A DNA stretch of 64,000 bases from Yamagishiella unicocca (GCA_003116995.1 BDSL01000054.1:496001-560000), one strand, 5' to 3'; counted from the stretch's first letter, positions 45,824 to 56,307 are shown. A program made the numbers and translations. The notes: a model not told the origin generated them from the sequence alone.

Positions 45824-48800
45824 GACAAGGGCAAGCAACTCGGGGGACCGGGCACGTCGTGTGTAATCGACGATGAGGGGTCACCGGCCGTTTTGGCAAC
45901 CGAGCCGGCAATAGACGCTCTCACTACGCCCGACACTGATTGTTGTTTACCGCCACCGCCTATGGCTGAGACATCCGATCGTATGTTTTTAGTGAGCGAA
46001 TTTCAACGTGTCCAGACTGAACTGGGACAGACGTTCACGTACGATGCGGCTTGTAACTGTGACGGAAGCAACAAATTGTGTGAACGCTTCGCCTGTCCTC
46101 ACCGCTCGTTCTTTGACCAAGATGTGTCAGGCGAGATGGTATGGATTAATCCCCCATATACGCGCATTAAAGAGTGGCAGCAGCATTACGCAGCGTGCAA
46201 AGCCACAGCTCCAGAGCGAACCGGTGCGATGTTTGTAGCCCCAAAGTGGCCACACGTAGAGCAGCTTTTCAAAAATGCAGGCTATACGTTATTCAAAACA
46301 TACGCAGCGGGTACGGTGTTAATGACCGGGCCGACAAAAAGCGGTTCCCGGCAGCCTTTACCAGGCGCCCAATGGCCCATACAACTATGGTATGATGCGC
46401 CACACACACCGGCTCAGCTAAATACCTTGCGCTCCGGATGCAGTTATACGATGACCTTTAATGGCCGCGTAGCAGACGCTCCTGCACGTTTCTTAATTGA
46501 CAGTGGCGCGGATTCCGCAGGCACAGCGCATGGCTTTATCGATTTGGCCACCGTACGTCGCTTATCGCTCCCAACTCGGCAGTCGCGGACTACGTCCGTA
46601 CGAATAGCATCGGGGCAACTAGAAGGACTGCACGGCGAAGTGCGTGTGTGCATGCGGATTGGCAAATATACTGAATGGGTGCGACTTCTTGTCTTACGGC
46701 ATGAAATCCCAGGTATCGACGTCATTCTCGGGACCGATTGGCTCAAGGCACGTCACGCCAAAATGAACTGGCAGAAAGATACTCTTACCGTTCAGGGCCC
46801 AAACGGCACAACTGTGCTAAGACCGCTATACGCCGAAAACGGGGCCGAGGATCCCTTATGCGGCTGCCCACTGCTCAGCGTGGCAACCGCCCAACTGGAA
46901 GGCGAAGTACCACTACCAATCCTCTCAGCTAAACAAGCTGTTAAACAGCTTGCACAAGGGGCACGCAGCTACCTTATGTTAGTGCGTGAGGAAAAGCCAA
47001 CGTCTAACGGCGAAGCAATGCTCGCATCAGCAGTTGCAGGCACAACCATTGTTGCCAGCGACGACCTGGCCCCGGAGCAGGAAATACAGGCGCTGATTCA
47101 AGAATACAAAGACGTTTTCGAAGAGCTTTCCGGCCTACCGCCTGACCGCGGAACCGGCCATACAATTCCCCTTGTCCCCGACGCCACACCACCTGCAAAG
47201 CGAATGTATCGTCTCTCGCCAGCAGAGATGGAAGAAGTACGGAAACAGGTCACTGAGCTCCTCGCTAAAGGATTCATCGAGCCGTCCACCTCGCCGTATG
47301 GTGCACCAGTGCTCTTTGTCCAAAAAGCCAGTGGTGAGCTTCGTATGTGCTTAGATTATCGGGCACTAAACAAGCTCACGGTTAAAAGGCGTTATCCTAT
47401 GCCCAACATCACAGAAATTTTTGACACGCTCCAAGGTGCGCGAGTGTTCTCGTCGCTAGACCTCCAGCAAGGCTATTATCAGATCCGTATTTCTCAAGAA
47501 GACGTCGCAAAGACGGCCTTCATTGCTCCGGGGTTAGGTCAGTACCAATTCCGAGTGCTATGTTTTGGTCTGACCAATGCGCCTGCAACATTTCAATCTG
47601 TGATGAATGGGATATTCGCTAAGCATATCGGCAAATCCGTTCTGGTATACTTAGACGACATCCTGGTGTTCAGTAAAACGCCAGAAGAGCATTCACGACA
47701 CCTCCGTACGGTGCTCGAACTGCTAAGAGAGCATCAATTCAAGGCCAAGCTGTCAAAATGCGACTTCAACAAACCAGAGTTGAAGTTCCTCGGTCACATT
47801 GTGAGTCGCGAGGGTCTGAAAGTGGACGATGCTAAGGTCGCCACGGTGAAGAACTGGCCAGTACCTAAGGACATACGCAAATTACGCGAATTCTTAGGAC
47901 TCGCTAATTATTTCAGACGCTTTATCCAGGGTTACTCGAGCTTAGCAGCTCCGTTGACAGCTCTGACCAGTGTGAAAGTGCCCTTTACATGGTCGCCTCA
48001 ATGCCAAGCGGCATTCGAGGGTATAAAAGATGCCTTGATTAACGCACCCGTTCTCGCCCTACCCCAGCTCGGTAAACCTTTCGAGGTCTGGTCCGATGCT
48101 TCGGTTAATGGCACTGGCGCCGTTCTTATGCAAGACGGACACCCAGTAGCATACACTAGCACGAAGTTCATCCCTGCGGAGTATAATTATACTACCACGG
48201 ACCAGGAATGCCTCGGAGCCATCAATGCTCTCGAGGAATGGCGCTGTTACCTAGAAGGATCGGAATTTTTGCTCCTCACGGACCACCATCCTTTAGTGTA
48301 TTTACATGAACAGCGTGGAGCGGGACTGCTGTCACGTCGGCAGGCAAGATGGATGGAGTACTTGCAACGCTTCAACGGCATGAAGTGGGAGTACCGTCCC
48401 GGGCGTACGAACGTAGCTGATCCCCTTAGCCGGGTTCACGATGCGGTGCTGGCGGTGCTCGCCGGATCGCTCGTCGGTAGCGATCTTGGCACATTAATAC
48501 GTGAGGGGTACGCCGGAGACCCCTGGCTAAAAACGCCGAAGGCAGCACGGTTGCAGATAAAGAAAAGGAACGGGTTCTGGTACCTTGGTACTCAGATAGT
48601 CGTACCCAACATTCCTGAGCTGCGCACAAAGATCCTGAAGGAGTTCCATGATACACCCTTCAGCGGGCATCGTGGTGCTGTACGCACCCAAGAAGCGATC
48701 GCAAGAACATTCTGGTGGCCTGGTCTCCACACAGACACGCAACATTATGTTGCCAATTGCCCAACGTGCCAGCGCAACAAGCCCCTTAACACCAAGCCGG

Positions 48801-49467
48801 GGGGCCTACTGCAACCTCTTCCGACCCCAAAGGAAGTGTGGGAGAGCGTGTCACTCGATCTGATAACACAGCTGCCAACCACGAAATCAGGGCATGACGC
48901 TATTGTAGTTTTTGTGGACCGGCTCAGCAAAATGACCCACTTTGCTGCCACACACACTAGCGCCTCAGCAGAGGACTTGGCACAACTGTTCGTGTCAACT
49001 GTCTTCAAGCAACACGGCCTCCCAAAAGGACTTGTCTCCGACCGTGATCCACGATTTACGAGCAAGTTTTGGAGAGAAGTAACTCGCCTGCTCGGGACGC
49101 AGCTCTATATGAGCACGGCATTTCATCCGCAAACCGACGGCCAGACGGAACGGATGAATCGTCTCCTTGAAGAGACGCTTCGGCATTACATTGGACCTAG
49201 TCATGATGATTGGGATGCACATCTGTCGTTGATTGAATTCGCGATAAACAATTCACGACAAGAATCAATTGGTACAACTCCGTTTATGCTAAACGGTGGA
49301 CGACAGCCCCGCACTCCGGCTGATCTCCATTTACCATCCAATGTGCCACGCGCCGCGTCCTTTGAAGCTGATCTCCGCGAACGACTCGCGCGAGCAAAGG
49401 CATGCCTAGAAGCCGCTCAGGCTCGGCAAAAGGCGAACGCGGATGGCCGTCGTAAGGCTGTCACGTT
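45824..49467 (+). pseudogene. pol: gypsy Pol with Dam-like domain, 5' part (disrupted by copia)
   Basis: Frame is open from the codon after the gag UAG. It has no conventional AUG at its start; the first clear domain begins near 45960. Numbering from 45893: Dam-family (PF05869-like) domain at about 25-150 with FTYDAACNCDGSNKLCERF and VWINPPY (NPPY at 86-89); aspartic protease with LIDSGAD near 202-208 and VILGTDW; RT with LDYRALN, SSLDLQQGYYQI and YLDD at 586-589; RNase H with VWSDAS and TDHHP; integrase with an HHCC finger (FSGHRG, CPTCQ), then SLDLI, SDRDPRF and the Glu in DGQTERMN. The copia insertion at 49468 cuts the frame after GCT GTC ACG TT; the rest is at 54252-54813. Missing-insert logic and the 5-bp duplication show that the frame was intact before insertion. 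Confidence 0.92.
49463..49467 (+). other. copia target-site duplication, left
   Basis: ACGTT immediately before the left LTR; the identical ACGTT follows the right LTR at 54247-54251. Five bases is normal for Ty1/copia integration. Confidence 0.93.
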
Positions 49468-49663
49468 TGTTAACCGGAGATATCCATGGCGGCGGAGCAG
49501 AGCGACTCCTGACTTGTTACACACGTATCCTAGCGAATAGGTATTGTTCTCTCTACCATTATACGTATGTTACTGATGCTGGGATAGCTCCCACATAGCA
49601 ACTCCTAAGGTCGTACGACGATAGGTCATAGAGTGTCTGACCGTAAACCCTCATCGGATAACA
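49468..49663 (-). repeat. copia 3' LTR
   Basis: TGTTAACCGGAGATATCCAT to CATCGGATAACA as read on the plus strand. Lies downstream of the ORF stop on the minus strand; the purine-rich GCGTGGGAG just before it (minus strand) is the likely polypurine tract. Confidence 0.93.
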
Positions 49664-49726
49664 CTCCCACGCGGTCCGCACACGACCCGAGACCTTATGT
49701 CCCGTACGACCACACGCACAAGCACC

Positions 49727-52700
49727 TCAGTGCACTCCCATGCCCTCGCGGCAGAAAACGAACTTAGCGATGGGCACCGCCTTCGTCAGCACGTCCGCCA
49801 CCATGTCGGCAGTCGCGCAGTACTTGAACGAAATCTCACCGCGTGCCGAACGCTCACGCACAAAGTGGTGCAGCACGTCAATGTGCTTGGACCTGCTCGA
49901 GATCACCGGATTGCGAATCAGGCTAAGCGCGCCCTGGTTGTCACCCAGGAACTTCACCGCGCCTTCTGGGTGGCCCACATCAGACATGAGCTTGCGCATC
50001 CACAGCGCTTCCTTCGCCGCCGCCGCGGCCGCCATATACTCCGCCTCAACCGTCGACATCGCAACCGTTGGCTGCAAACGACTCTGCCAGCTCACGGCCG
50101 CGCTGTTGTAAACAAACACGTAGCCCGTGGTGGAACGGCGGGTAATGAGGTCACCAGCATAATCGGCGTCACAGTACCCCAAAAGCCCCTCTCGCTTTCC
50201 TCCAAAGCAAAGCCCATACTCAGCAGTACCAGCCAGGTACCGCAGCACTCCTTTCGCAACCCCCCAGTGACTCTCCGTCGGCTTCGCCATGAAACGAGTC
50301 AACACTCCCACGGGTTGCGCAATATCCGGCCTAGTGCCGTTTGCCAGGTACATCAAACCCCCAACGAGCTCACGGTAAAGGGAAGCCTCCCTCGACGGCA
50401 GCTCCTTTCCCCCGTCCTTTCCATCCCCGGCGCTGAACAGCACCACACCCGTTGACAGGGGTAGGATCTTGGGGTTTGCTGCCTCCATACCGAACTTCTC
50501 CAATAGCTCCTCTGTGTACCGCCGCTGCGACAGCTTAAGCGTGCGCGTGCGGCGATCACGTTGAATCTCCATGCCCAGGTAGTCCTTCGCCTCCCCCAGG
50601 TCTTTGATGCTGAACTTAGATCCCAGCGACGCCTTCATCTCCTGCAGCTCCTTCACGCTGCTAGCGGCGCACAACAGATCATCGACGTGAATGACCATGA
50701 AGATCGATCCTGTCTTTCCGTGCTTGATGAAGAACGCCGGGTCTGCTGTCGACTCCTCAAAACCGATGGACCGAAGCTCTGATTTCAGCTTCGTGTGCCA
50801 GGCCCTTGAGGCCTGCCGTAACCCGTACAGCGACTTGAGCAGCCGGCACTTGCCGCCGCCGGTCTCATAGCCCGGCGGCTGATCCATCCACACAGTCTCT
50901 TCCAGATCACCGTGCAGAAACGCTGTCCGCACGTCCAACTGGTGTAGCTCCAGGTCCCTCTCTGCCACTATCGCCAACAGCATCCTCAAGGTGGTCTGCT
51001 TGCTCGTGGGAGCAAACACCTCCTCGAAGTCGATCCCCTCCCGCTGCATGAATCCCTTGGCAACCAGTCGTGCCTTGTAACTGTCATCCCGCTTGCGAGC
51101 GAAAACCCACCGGCACGGGATAGCCCGCTTGCCTACCGGCAGCTGCTCAATCTCCCAGGTCTTGTTGGCGTGCAAGGCTGCCACCTCCTCGTCCATCGCA
51201 CGGCGCCACTGATCGGCATCCTTGCCGCTTACTGCATCCTCGAACTTGGTCGGCACTACTGCCTGCTGGATTTCCTTCACAGCTACACACACCGAGTGTA
51301 CGGCGACAGCTGCAATGTACTTCGGGTTTGGCTTGCTGAGGCGTTCTGACCTGCGCGGCTGAACTGCTCCAGCTGCACCGCCCGCTTCACCAGCCCCACC
51401 GGCGGCATCACCGCCGCCAGTTCCTTCGCCCGGGTCGCCAGCGGGATCGCCGCCGCCGGCCTCAAACTCACCCGGGTCGCCGGCGGCTGCACCACCGCCA
51501 GCATCTGCCACCACAGCACCGCCAAGCGAATCCTGCTGTTCCGCCGCCTTCGCGCGCGGGGCTGCGTCCAAGTCTATCATGCCCAGCCAATCGTAGGCGG
51601 ACTCGTCAATCGGCTGTTCTGTCGTCAGAGTGGCACCCTCATCGAACACGACGTTCCTGCTGACCTGCACCTTCTGGCCAACCAGGATGCGATAAGCCTG
51701 ACCGTCATCCTCGTATCCGACGAACTGGCCCTTGCGGCTGACCGGCTCCAGCTTGCTGTTGCGCTCATGCTGCGGTATCATCGGGTACGCAATACACCCG
51801 AATACCCGCAGGTTCGACACATTGGGCTTCTTGCCCACGAACAGCTCCCACGGCGTCTTGTTACGCCCGCGACTTGGAGATCGGTTGCGCAATACGTTGG
51901 CCGTCATCACTGCCTCATCCCAGAAGCTCACGCTCAGGTTAGCTGCAATCAGTGCAATACGCGACTTTGACAGAAGCGTCTGGTTCAGCCTTTCAGCACT
52001 GCCGTTCTGCTGCGGCGTATAGGGTGCTGACAGATCATGCTTGATCCCCTGCCTCTCCACGAAGCTGCGAAGCTCTGCATTGATGAACTCACGCCCCCGG
52101 TCCGTTTGCAGCTCGCGGACCTTGTACCCCAGCTGCGTCTGCAGCTTGGTCAATGCTGCCTCGATCACCCCAGGAATCTCCGTCTCGAACTTTACCAACC
52201 TGACCAGCGAAGCCCTGCTGTAATCATCAAGCATGGTGACAATGTAGGTCACCTTGCTGTGCGCTGGCGGCAGTGGACCACACGTGTCCATGTGCAGCAG
52301 CTCCAACGGCTCCGTTGAGCTGCTGCCCCGCTCTCTGCGCGAAAACGCCTTCCGCTGCTGGTTGCCCAAAACACACGGCTCACACACCCGCTCCCGTTCC
52401 TCCAGGAACTTCCGTGCTGTGACGCCAATTCCTGTCACCATGCCGTGCGACACCAGCGCGGCAAGGTTGTCAAAGCCCAGGTGGCCTAGGCGGCGGTGCC
52501 ACAGCTGCACTCCCGCCAGCAGCTCTGAGGCTGCCGGCGATTGCGCTGCACCCGCCACCGGCTCAACTGCTGGCTTCCCACCGGATCCGGATTCCAACCC
52601 CTGTGGGCTTGCTGCCTTTCCTGCACCTGATACCGGCACGCCAGCTGGCTCCACACCTGATCCCCGGCCCGACAGCTGTGAGCCCACGGCCGCAACAGCG

Positions 52701-53959
52701 GCCGGTGGCTTCTCAATCCAGCCATCCAGAACGTATACCCCGTTCTTCTCCGTGGCGGTAAGCCACACTTGTCCATTCTTCTGCAGCACTACACGTGCTG
52801 GCGTCCAGGACTTGACCTTGAAGCCATTCTTGAGCAGCATGGACAGGGACAGCAACTTGACCGCGCTGCCCGGCACGAAGCTGACGTTGGGCGCTATCAG
52901 CTCCATCTGATTTCCGTTCACCTTGGTGACCAGGTGAATGCTGCCCTTTGCGGAGACGGTTGCTGGGCTTCCATTGCCGAACACCACTGCGTAGCCGTCC
53001 TCCACACCTTTGCTTCCCCACAGGTCGCCCACATCGTTTGTGATGTGGCAGGCGCACCCGGAATCCAGCAGCCACTTGCTGCTGGTCGGGCTCCCGGCGC
53101 TGCTCGCCGAGAATGCCATCTGCATGGTCTTGCGGCGGCCGATGTCTCCTTTACCGTAGTCATCGCCGCCGTCACCATCATCCCTCTGTGGGCACTCATG
53201 CTTGAAGTGCCCAGGGTTACCGCACTTCCAGCAAACCCGCTCGCTGCTGGCCTTTCCGCGGCCCCTCCCGCGGCCACGGCTTCGACCGCCGTAGCTCCTG
53301 CCACCACGCTGCTGTGCCCAGTCCCGCTGCCCCGATCCACGCTGGCCCGGCGGCGCGCCGAATGCCGCTGCCGCCGAGTGTACCTCCTTCTCCCGGCGAT
53401 AGGCCAGCTTATGTTCCGTCACCATAAGCCGTGACGTGACTTCCTCCAGGGGGGGAAAAGGTTTAATCGCACACATGATTGCCACATCAGTGTCGTACTC
53501 CGTTGGTAGGCTGCGGATGGCATGCTCAACAGCTTCTCCGGCGTTAAACGTGTGCCCTGCTGTGAGCAGCTCGTTGTGCAACTCGTTAACTCGACGGAAG
53601 TAAGCGGCGATGCCCTCATCTGGCCTCTTCACAACAGCGTGCCACTCGCGCTGCAGCTGCATCCTCCGCACAGCTGTCTGACTTGCGTACGTCAACCTCA
53701 AGTACTCCCACGCATCTGATGCGAGCGCGAAGGAGTCCAACTTGACGGCGTAGTCATCGCCTGCCTTATTCCCAATCACCGCCAGTGCCTTCTGGTTCTC
53801 CTCAGGCGTGACAACTGTTCCCGGCGGAATTATCACAGCTTTCCATAGGTTTTCCATCACAAGGGTGTTCTTGGTCTTGACCGACCAAGTTGGGTAGTTG
53901 GCATCAGTAAGTCTATGCGATGCCAGTAACTTTGTCAGGTCGGCTACTGTCGCCGCCAT
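49727..53959 (-). CDS. copia Gag-Pol polyprotein
   Basis: A single open frame of 1,410 codons. The Gag part (about 1-230) has the copia gag fold signature (NYPTWSVKTKNTL; YLRLTYASQTAVRRMQLQ). A CCHC knuckle CWKCGNPGHFKHEC lies near residue 240. The protease has WLLDSGCACHI near 295. Integrase has HRRLGHLGFDN, a CEPC finger, then HMDTCGPL, TDRGREF and NGSAERLNQ as the D, D and E positions. RT has WVFARKRD, QLDVRTAFLHGDL and VIHVDDLL near 1090 (HVDD in place of the usual YVDD). RNase H has YCDADYAGD, STVEAEY and the SKHIDVLHHF end. There are no frameshifts. Gag and Pol are fused, so Gag must be made in excess by some other means; the sequence does not show how. Confidence 0.97.
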   Translation of the reverse strand: MAATVADLTKLLASHRLTDANYPTWSVKTKNTLVMENLWKAVIIPPGTVVTPEENQKALAVIGNKAGDDYAVKLDSFALASDAWEYLRLTYASQTAVRRMQLQREWHAVVKRPDEGIAAYFRRVNELHNELLTAGHTFNAGEAVEHAIRSLPTEYDTDVAIMCAIKPFPPLEEVTSRLMVTEHKLAYRREKEVHSAAAAFGAPPGQRGSGQRDWAQQRGGRSYGGRSRGRGRGRGKASSERVCWKCGNPGHFKHECPQRDDGDGGDDYGKGDIGRRKTMQMAFSASSAGSPTSSKWLLDSGCACHITNDVGDLWGSKGVEDGYAVVFGNGSPATVSAKGSIHLVTKVNGNQMELIAPNVSFVPGSAVKLLSLSMLLKNGFKVKSWTPARVVLQKNGQVWLTATEKNGVYVLDGWIEKPPAAVAAVGSQLSGRGSGVEPAGVPVSGAGKAASPQGLESGSGGKPAVEPVAGAAQSPAASELLAGVQLWHRRLGHLGFDNLAALVSHGMVTGIGVTARKFLEERERVCEPCVLGNQQRKAFSRRERGSSSTEPLELLHMDTCGPLPPAHSKVTYIVTMLDDYSRASLVRLVKFETEIPGVIEAALTKLQTQLGYKVRELQTDRGREFINAELRSFVERQGIKHDLSAPYTPQQNGSAERLNQTLLSKSRIALIAANLSVSFWDEAVMTANVLRNRSPSRGRNKTPWELFVGKKPNVSNLRVFGCIAYPMIPQHERNSKLEPVSRKGQFVGYEDDGQAYRILVGQKVQVSRNVVFDEGATLTTEQPIDESAYDWLGMIDLDAAPRAKAAEQQDSLGGAVVADAGGGAAAGDPGEFEAGGGDPAGDPGEGTGGGDAAGGAGEAGGAAGAVQPRRSERLSKPNPKYIAAVAVHSVCVAVKEIQQAVVPTKFEDAVSGKDADQWRRAMDEEVAALHANKTWEIEQLPVGKRAIPCRWVFARKRDDSYKARLVAKGFMQREGIDFEEVFAPTSKQTTLRMLLAIVAERDLELHQLDVRTAFLHGDLEETVWMDQPPGYETGGGKCRLLKSLYGLRQASRAWHTKLKSELRSIGFEESTADPAFFIKHGKTGSIFMVIHVDDLLCAASSVKELQEMKASLGSKFSIKDLGEAKDYLGMEIQRDRRTRTLKLSQRRYTEELLEKFGMEAANPKILPLSTGVVLFSAGDGKDGGKELPSREASLYRELVGGLMYLANGTRPDIAQPVGVLTRFMAKPTESHWGVAKGVLRYLAGTAEYGLCFGGKREGLLGYCDADYAGDLITRRSTTGYVFVYNSAAVSWQSRLQPTVAMSTVEAEYMAAAAAAKEALWMRKLMSDVGHPEGAVKFLGDNQGALSLIRNPVISSRSKHIDVLHHFVRERSARGEISFKYCATADMVADVLTKAVPIAKFVFCREGMGVH

Positions 53960-54023
53960 TCTCCTATCCTAGGCCTTCTCCGGCTGCTATGGTCCACAGC
54001 CCAGCTCTAGGTATTCAGGCAGC

Positions 54024-54050
54024 TCGGTTCTGCGCCCGGGGCTCATAACC
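54024..54050 (-). promoter_or_regulatory. copia primer-binding site, tRNA-Met anticodon type
   Basis: Directly after the 5' LTR (minus strand). The complement, GCTCATAACC, reads as the anticodon-loop region of a tRNA-Met (CAT anticodon) and continues with GCGCCC-like sequence. Copia of Drosophila is primed by such a tRNA-Met half-molecule, so half-tRNA priming is inferred here. Confidence 0.65.
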
Positions 54051-54246
54051 TGTTAACCGGAGATATCCATGGCGGCGGAGCAGAGCGACTCCTGACTTGT
54101 TACACACGTATCCTAGCGAATAGGTATTGTTCTCTCTACCATTATACGTATGTTACTGATGCTGGGATAGCTCCCACATAGCAACTCCTAAGGTCGTACG
54201 ACGATAGGTCATAGAGTGTCTGACCGTAAACCCTCATCGGATAACA
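54051..54246 (-). repeat. copia 5' LTR
   Basis: 196 bases, matching 49468-49663 throughout by eye. It carries the element's promoter on the minus strand. Confidence 0.93.
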
Positions 54247-54251
54247 ACGTT

Positions 54252-54813
54252 CACCTTGGGTCAAGAAGTGTTGCTCAATACAAAGAACATTACGTTCAAA
54301 ACCCCTGGAACGCGCAAGCTCATGCCGCGCTACATCGGTCCTTTTCGCATCGAAAAGTTGGTTGGGCCGGTAGCCGCGAAATTATTTTTGCCCCCAGAGC
54401 TGCGCATACACCCTGTTTTCCACGTATCGCTAATACGTCCTTACAAATCGGACGGGAGAACGCCGCCACCTCCAGCATTCACCCTTGATGGGGAAGATTA
54501 CTGGACAGTCGAATCCATTGTCGACCACAAAGATGTCCCTATCGGCCGAAACCGGTACCGACGCGAATACTTTGTTAAGTGGCAAGGCTATCCGGCAACT
54601 GATAACAGTTGGGAGCCGGAAGCGTCTCTCAAAGCGTCAGCTCCCGTGGAACAGGCGTTGGAGGCATACGAAACAGGGCTGCCTGTGGAACGTCGCAAAA
54701 CGACTGTCCACGCAAAGCCAGCGCCTGACCCTATCCCGACAAAACCACCCAAGCGACCTGCGGAAACCAACCCGTCCCCGCCAAAGGCTAAACGACCGAA
54801 CAGGCGGCGGTAA
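54252..54813 (+). pseudogene. pol: gypsy Pol, 3' part with chromodomain
   Basis: Continues the pol frame broken at 49467. It has the integrase C-terminal segment with RYIGPFRIEKLVGP (GPF/Y module) and HPVFHVSLIRPY, then a chromodomain (WTVESIVDHK, YFVKWQGYP, NSWEPE), and a Lys/Pro/Arg-rich tail to the TAA at 54811-54813. The chromodomain is expected to direct integration to modified chromatin. It is a separate fragment only because of the copia insertion. Confidence 0.92.
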
Positions 54814-54853
54814 AGTTCCCGGAGTATCACCGCTCCCGGGACGTTCGCTTCAA

Positions 54854-54888
54854 GGGGGGGGGAATGTAGCAGGGAGGCTGCGGACTTA
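54854..54888 (+). other. gypsy polypurine tract and start of 3' LTR
   Basis: AAGGGGGGGGGAA followed by TGTAGCAGGGAGGCTGCGGA, the first 24 bases of the LTR at 43252. The LTR then stops at a TTA shared with the inverted sequence that begins at 54889. Confidence 0.85.
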
Positions 54889-55454
54889 AAGGTCATCGTA
54901 TAACTGCATCCGGAGCGCAAGGTATTTAGCTGAGCCGGTGTGTGTGGCGCATCATACCATAGTTGTATGGGCCATTGGGCGCCTGGTAAAGGCTGCCGGG
55001 AACCGCTTTTTGTCGGCCCGGTCATTAACACCGTACCCGCTGCGTATGTTTTGAATAACGTATAGCCTGCATTTTTGAAAAGCTGCTCTACGTGTGGCCA
55101 CTTTGGGGCTACAAACATCGCACCGGTTCGCTCTGGAGCTGTGGCTTTGCACGCTGCGTAATGCTGCTGCCACTCTTTAATGCGCGTATATGGGGGATTA
55201 ATCCATACCATCTCGCCTGACACATCTTGGTCAAAGAACGAGCGGTGAGGACAGGCGAAGCGTTCACACAATTTGTTGCTTCCGTCACAGTTACAAGCCG
55301 CATCGTACGTGAACGTCTGTCCCAGTTCAGTCTGGACACGTTGAAATTCGCTCACTAAAAACATACGATCGGATGTCTCAGCCATAGGCGGTGGCGGTAA
55401 ACAACAATCAGTGTCGGGCGTAGTGAGAGCGTCTATTGCCGGCTCGGTTGCCAA
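54889..55454 (-). pseudogene. pol: gypsy copy 2: Dam-like part of pol, truncated
   Basis: Same residues as the first ~189 of copy 1 counted from 45893, including NPPY. The frame then runs across the inversion junction into unrelated sequence (the reverse of the copy 1 chromodomain end), so no functional pol results. Confidence 0.9.
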
Positions 55455-55520
55455 AACGGCCGGTGACCCCTCATCGTCGATTACACACGACGTGCCCGGT
55501 CCCCCGAGTTGCTTGCCCTT

Positions 55521-56155
55521 GTCCTATTGCTGCATCGCGTCACCCCCGGCACCGCGGCCACCCTGGTTGCCTCGCCAACCTCTGCCGCGGCCTCCGCGTC
55601 CCCGTCCGCCATACTCATTGTGGCGGGGAAGAGGGGCATCCTTCTCGGTGAGCTGCTTGACACGTTCGCACTGCCCACTGGTCTTGTGCTCTTGTATGCT
55701 CTTCACCGTAAGGTTGCAGTCACGGCAGGTGATTGGCTTCCGCGGTCGTGCCTGTTGTTTTAGGATTTTGTCACGGGGGGTTTTGACAAAATTCAGCGAC
55801 GCGGTCTTTAAGGCGGCAACTCGTGAGCGCACTTCCTGGCCTTGCACGAATTCAATTAGTGCATCCAATTGAGTCCAGTCGCGGCCGTTGGCATCGGTGC
55901 CGCACGCTTTGCGCAATTGGGTCGGTAGTCCGTGGACGTACCAACTTATCATTTCGCCCTGCGACATATCGCGTGCATCACGAATGATATCTCGAAAACG
56001 TTGCGTGTACTCCTGAACCCGCTCCCCCGTTTTCATGTTGTGGTCACCAGCGAACAATCGGTCGCGCACTTCTTGCTCGGTATGCCGGCGTATGTCCCCG
56101 TATTGCAGGAGAAATGCCGAACGTAATAAAGGTAATGTGAGGTGTTCGCCTTTAT
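55521..56155 (-). pseudogene. gag: gypsy copy 2: 3' half of gag
   Basis: Identical in layout to gag residues from about 510 on, ending with the RGG box, CAG-CAA and the UAG stop. It is separated from the 5' half by the LINE insertion at 56155/61135. Confidence 0.9.
56147..56155. other. LINE target-site duplication, left
   Basis: CGCCTTTAT, repeated at 61135-61143. Copy 1 of gag has this sequence once (reverse strand near 45197), which proves that it is a duplication. Confidence 0.93.
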
Positions 56156-56307
56156 ATGTATGTATGTTGTTACAAGCTGAGGCTTGTGTGGTTCAGACGA
56201 GCCGAGAGGCTCATGAACCGCTAAAAAGCGCGCCTAGTTCTTATCCAGCGCAGTAAACAACAAGTTAAGACAAACTGAAACTACACTAAACTAAAATAGG
56301 CAAAACA

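Larger units (their letters stand above)
49468..54246 (-). mobile_element. intact Ty1/copia retrotransposon
   Basis: 4,779 bases: LTR, primer-binding site, one 1,410-codon ORF and LTR. The 196-bp LTRs (49468-49663 and 54051-54246) appear identical base for base on visual comparison. Terminal repeats are TGTTA/TAACA and the target-site duplication is ACGTT. Integrity of ORF and LTRs suggests a very recent and possibly still mobile insertion. On domain order it is a copia element; whether it belongs to the Volvox Osser group would need alignment. Confidence 0.95.
43252..54888 (+). mobile_element. Ty3/gypsy chromovirus copy 1, split by a copia element
   Basis: Parts in order: 5' LTR 43252-43603, primer-binding site, gag 43658-45823, pol 45824-49467 continued at 54252-54813, purine tract 54854-54864, and the first 24 bases of a 3' LTR. 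The rest of the 3' LTR is missing because an inverted piece of a second copy begins at 54889. Domain order protease-RT-RNase H-integrase-chromodomain identifies the chromovirus clade of Ty3/gypsy. Apart from the copia insertion both ORFs are open, so the element was young when hit. Confidence 0.93.

Noticed and set aside
45893..46452. The Dam-like ORF as an independent host or bacterial gene
   Set aside because: It is in one open frame with protease and RT and is present in both gypsy copies, so it belongs to the element.
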